In this document: one piece after another, positions 5,588 through 6,927 of the stretch | How the letters are laid out: every line of letters begins with the position of its first letter | How positions within the stretch are numbered: the first letter of the stretch is position 1 | Assembly: GCA_035628055.1 (NCBI GenBank) | Contig: DASPKO010000107.1 | Location: forward strand, 1-6,927 | Origin: DASPKO01 sp035628055 | GTDB taxonomy: Bacteria; Planctomycetota; Phycisphaerae; Phycisphaerales; UBA1924 | DNA length: 6,927 bases | Reading direction: 5' to 3' | Position numbers and translations under genes: made by a program | Notes under the pieces: model-generated | What the model saw: the letters and a program-made list of their open reading frames with translations, nothing else | Told to the model about the DNA's origin: nothing | The model's database searches: none

Positions 5588-6921
5588 ACCCGTGAGGCCT
5601 TCAGGGTGGCGGGATCGAACCGGTACGCACAGCCCTCCCACATCGAGCGCGTCGCCAGGTCGACGATCACCATGATCTTGGTTCCCAGCTCCACGCCGCT
5701 GATCGGCTGCTCGCGGGTGCGGATCGAGCGCAGCCAGCCCAGGCGGTGCTTGTCCTGATCGTTGCCGATGTCCGGGCATTCGATGGTGCGCTCGTCCACG
5801 TCGTCCACCGCGATGCGCTCGGGGCGCACCAGGCAGTGCCGACCCCCCAGGTAGATGTTTCCCTTGTGCCCGCGGATCATCGGCTCGAGCCCCACCTCGT
5901 TGCACGTCGACCCGGCGACCGTCAGCGTGTGCTCTTTCTCGAACTCCACGGTCAGGTTCACCTGGTCGTGGTTCTCCATGGCCTTGTCGACGTAGTGCCC
6001 GCCGCTGGCGATCACCCGGGTGGGCCACCCCATGTCCAGGGCCATCACCAGGGGCGTCATCACGTGCACGAGCAGGTCGCCGATGATGCCCGTCGAGTAC
6101 TTCCGGTAGCGGCGCCAGCGGGCGTAGACCTGCGGGTCCCACGGGGCGGCGCCCAGCGGGCCGCACCAGGCCTCCCAGTCGAGGTTCTCGCCGGGCTTCC
6201 AGGCCGGGTCGATCGCGTAGTAGAGCCACTCGCCGTCGCGCGAGTTGCGGCAGTAGCTGGTCTGGCTGAAGGTGGGCTTCCCGATGCCCCCCTCGGCGAT
6301 GAGCTTGCGGGCCTCGTGCCACTTGGGCACCTGCATCTGCTGCGTGCCCACCTGGACCATCACCTCGGGGTTGGCCAGGGCCGCCCGGCGCAGCCGCAGC
6401 GCGTCGGGCAGGTCGAGGGTCATGGGCTTTTCGAGGTACACGTCCTTGCCGGCCGCGATGGCGTCGACCGCCATCTGGGCGTGCCAGTGCTCGGGGGCCG
6501 CGATGACCACGCCGTGGATGTCCTCACGCGCGAGCAGCCCCGGGTACTTGCGATAGACCGCCACCTGGTTCTGCTGCCCGGACTCGCAGCGCCGCTTCGC
6601 CTCGTCCAGCCGCGGCTGGCAGACGTCCGACAGGGCGACGATCTCGGCCTTCTCCAGCCCGCTCTTGACCAGCGAAATCAGCGCTTCGCAGTGACCCGTG
6701 CCCATCCCGCCCGTGCCGATCACGCCCAGGCGGATCGCCTGGTCGGGCCCCAGCGGCGCCCGCGGGCTCGCCCGGGGCGCGGGCTCCGCGGCCGGCTCCG
6801 GGCCACCGGCCCGCGCCGCCAAGGGCATCCCCAGGGCCGCCACGCCCGCCACCGCGGCGGTGCGCGCAAGAAAGTCGCGGCGGGAACGGTCGCGGGCGGC
6901 GGCGGACTCCGGCGTGGGCAT
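5584..6921 (-). CDS. Tat-exported Gfo/Idh/MocA family oxidoreductase
   Basis: A 445-residue NAD(P)-dependent oxidoreductase of the Gfo/Idh/MocA family, with a twin-arginine signal (S-R-R-D-F-L at 13-18, then an Ala/Val-rich core to about A-R-A at 36-38) and a Pro/Ala-rich linker to residue 60. The dinucleotide motif G-V-I-G-T-G-G-M-G-T-G is at 66-76, A-A-P-E-H-W-H at 141-147, and an intact E-K-P at 164-166. The substrate-domain signature is G-D-L-L-V-H at 281-286. A Trp/Tyr-rich stretch (about 232-275) and the C-terminal M-W-E-G-x-A-Y motif (427-433) match many exported planctomycete members of unassigned substrate. Family members oxidise or reduce sugars and cyclitols, and some (glucose-fructose oxidoreductase) are exported already holding their nucleotide. 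It is the first cluster gene visible here, and its stop overlaps the likely ApbE start. Only 6 bases precede the ATG at 6921, so the promoter or any preceding gene lies outside. Confidence 0.92.
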   Translation of the reverse strand: MPTPESAAARDRSRRDFLARTAAVAGVAALGMPLAARAGGPEPAAEPAPRASPRAPLGPDQAIRLGVIGTGGMGTGHCEALISLVKSGLEKAEIVALSDVCQPRLDEAKRRCESGQQNQVAVYRKYPGLLAREDIHGVVIAAPEHWHAQMAVDAIAAGKDVYLEKPMTLDLPDALRLRRAALANPEVMVQVGTQQMQVPKWHEARKLIAEGGIGKPTFSQTSYCRNSRDGEWLYYAIDPAWKPGENLDWEAWCGPLGAAPWDPQVYARWRRYRKYSTGIIGDLLVHVMTPLVMALDMGWPTRVIASGGHYVDKAMENHDQVNLTVEFEKEHTLTVAGSTCNEVGLEPMIRGHKGNIYLGGRHCLVRPERIAVDDVDERTIECPDIGNDQDKHRLGWLRSIRTREQPISGVELGTKIMVIVDLATRSMWEGCAYRFDPATLKASRV

Positions 6922-6927
6922 GGCGTT

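Noticed and set aside
4088..5758. 556-codon open frame on the plus strand across the ApbE-like and both oxidoreductase genes
   Set aside because: It is Pro/Arg-rich low-complexity sequence without motifs, and overlaps three genes with clear family signatures on the other strand.

Overview
This is a very GC-rich bacterial window holding five complete protein genes and one cut by the left edge. No RNA genes, mobile elements or CRISPR arrays were seen. The likely source is a planctomycete (Planctomycetota). That rests on two Tat-exported Gfo/Idh/MocA oxidoreductases, a membrane protein with a single CxxCH haem motif of a kind I associate with that phylum, and strong G/C preference at third codon positions. 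This is inferred from gene content, not from a marker gene.

Layout. At the left, on the minus strand, is the start of an unrecognised gene (121 to beyond the edge). It is preceded by a class I glutamine-amidotransferase-fold peptidase C26 gene (965 to 198). A 73-bp divergent spacer separates the latter from a plus-strand DUF4340 gene (1039-2517), a membrane-anchored protein usually associated with gliding/GldG-type ABC systems. That gene converges, with only 13 bp between stops, on a four-gene minus-strand cluster reading from the right edge. In transcription order the cluster is: Tat-exported Gfo/Idh/MocA oxidoreductase (6921 to 5584), ApbE-like FAD:protein FMN transferase (about 5587 to 4598), a second Tat-exported Gfo/Idh/MocA protein (4601 to 3369), and a four-helix membrane protein with one CxxCH motif (3310 to 2531). 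The first three are joined by 4-base stop/start overlaps, and the fourth follows after 58 bases.

How they may work together. The cluster combines dinucleotide-dependent sugar-type oxidoreductases carrying export signals, a flavin-attaching enzyme without a visible export signal, and a membrane haem protein. This suggests a redox module at the cell envelope, but neither the substrates nor the protein flavinylated by ApbE is identifiable here. The second oxidoreductase has lost the lysine of the family's EKP motif (it reads EAP), so it may not be a normal dehydrogenase.

Gene starts at the left end share a pattern. All three (GTG 121, ATG 965, ATG 1039) lack a clear Shine-Dalgarno sequence and have a TANNNT -10-like hexamer 5-8 bases upstream, as expected for leaderless transcripts. 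Large open frames opposite the real genes are by-products of the high GC content and are not annotated.
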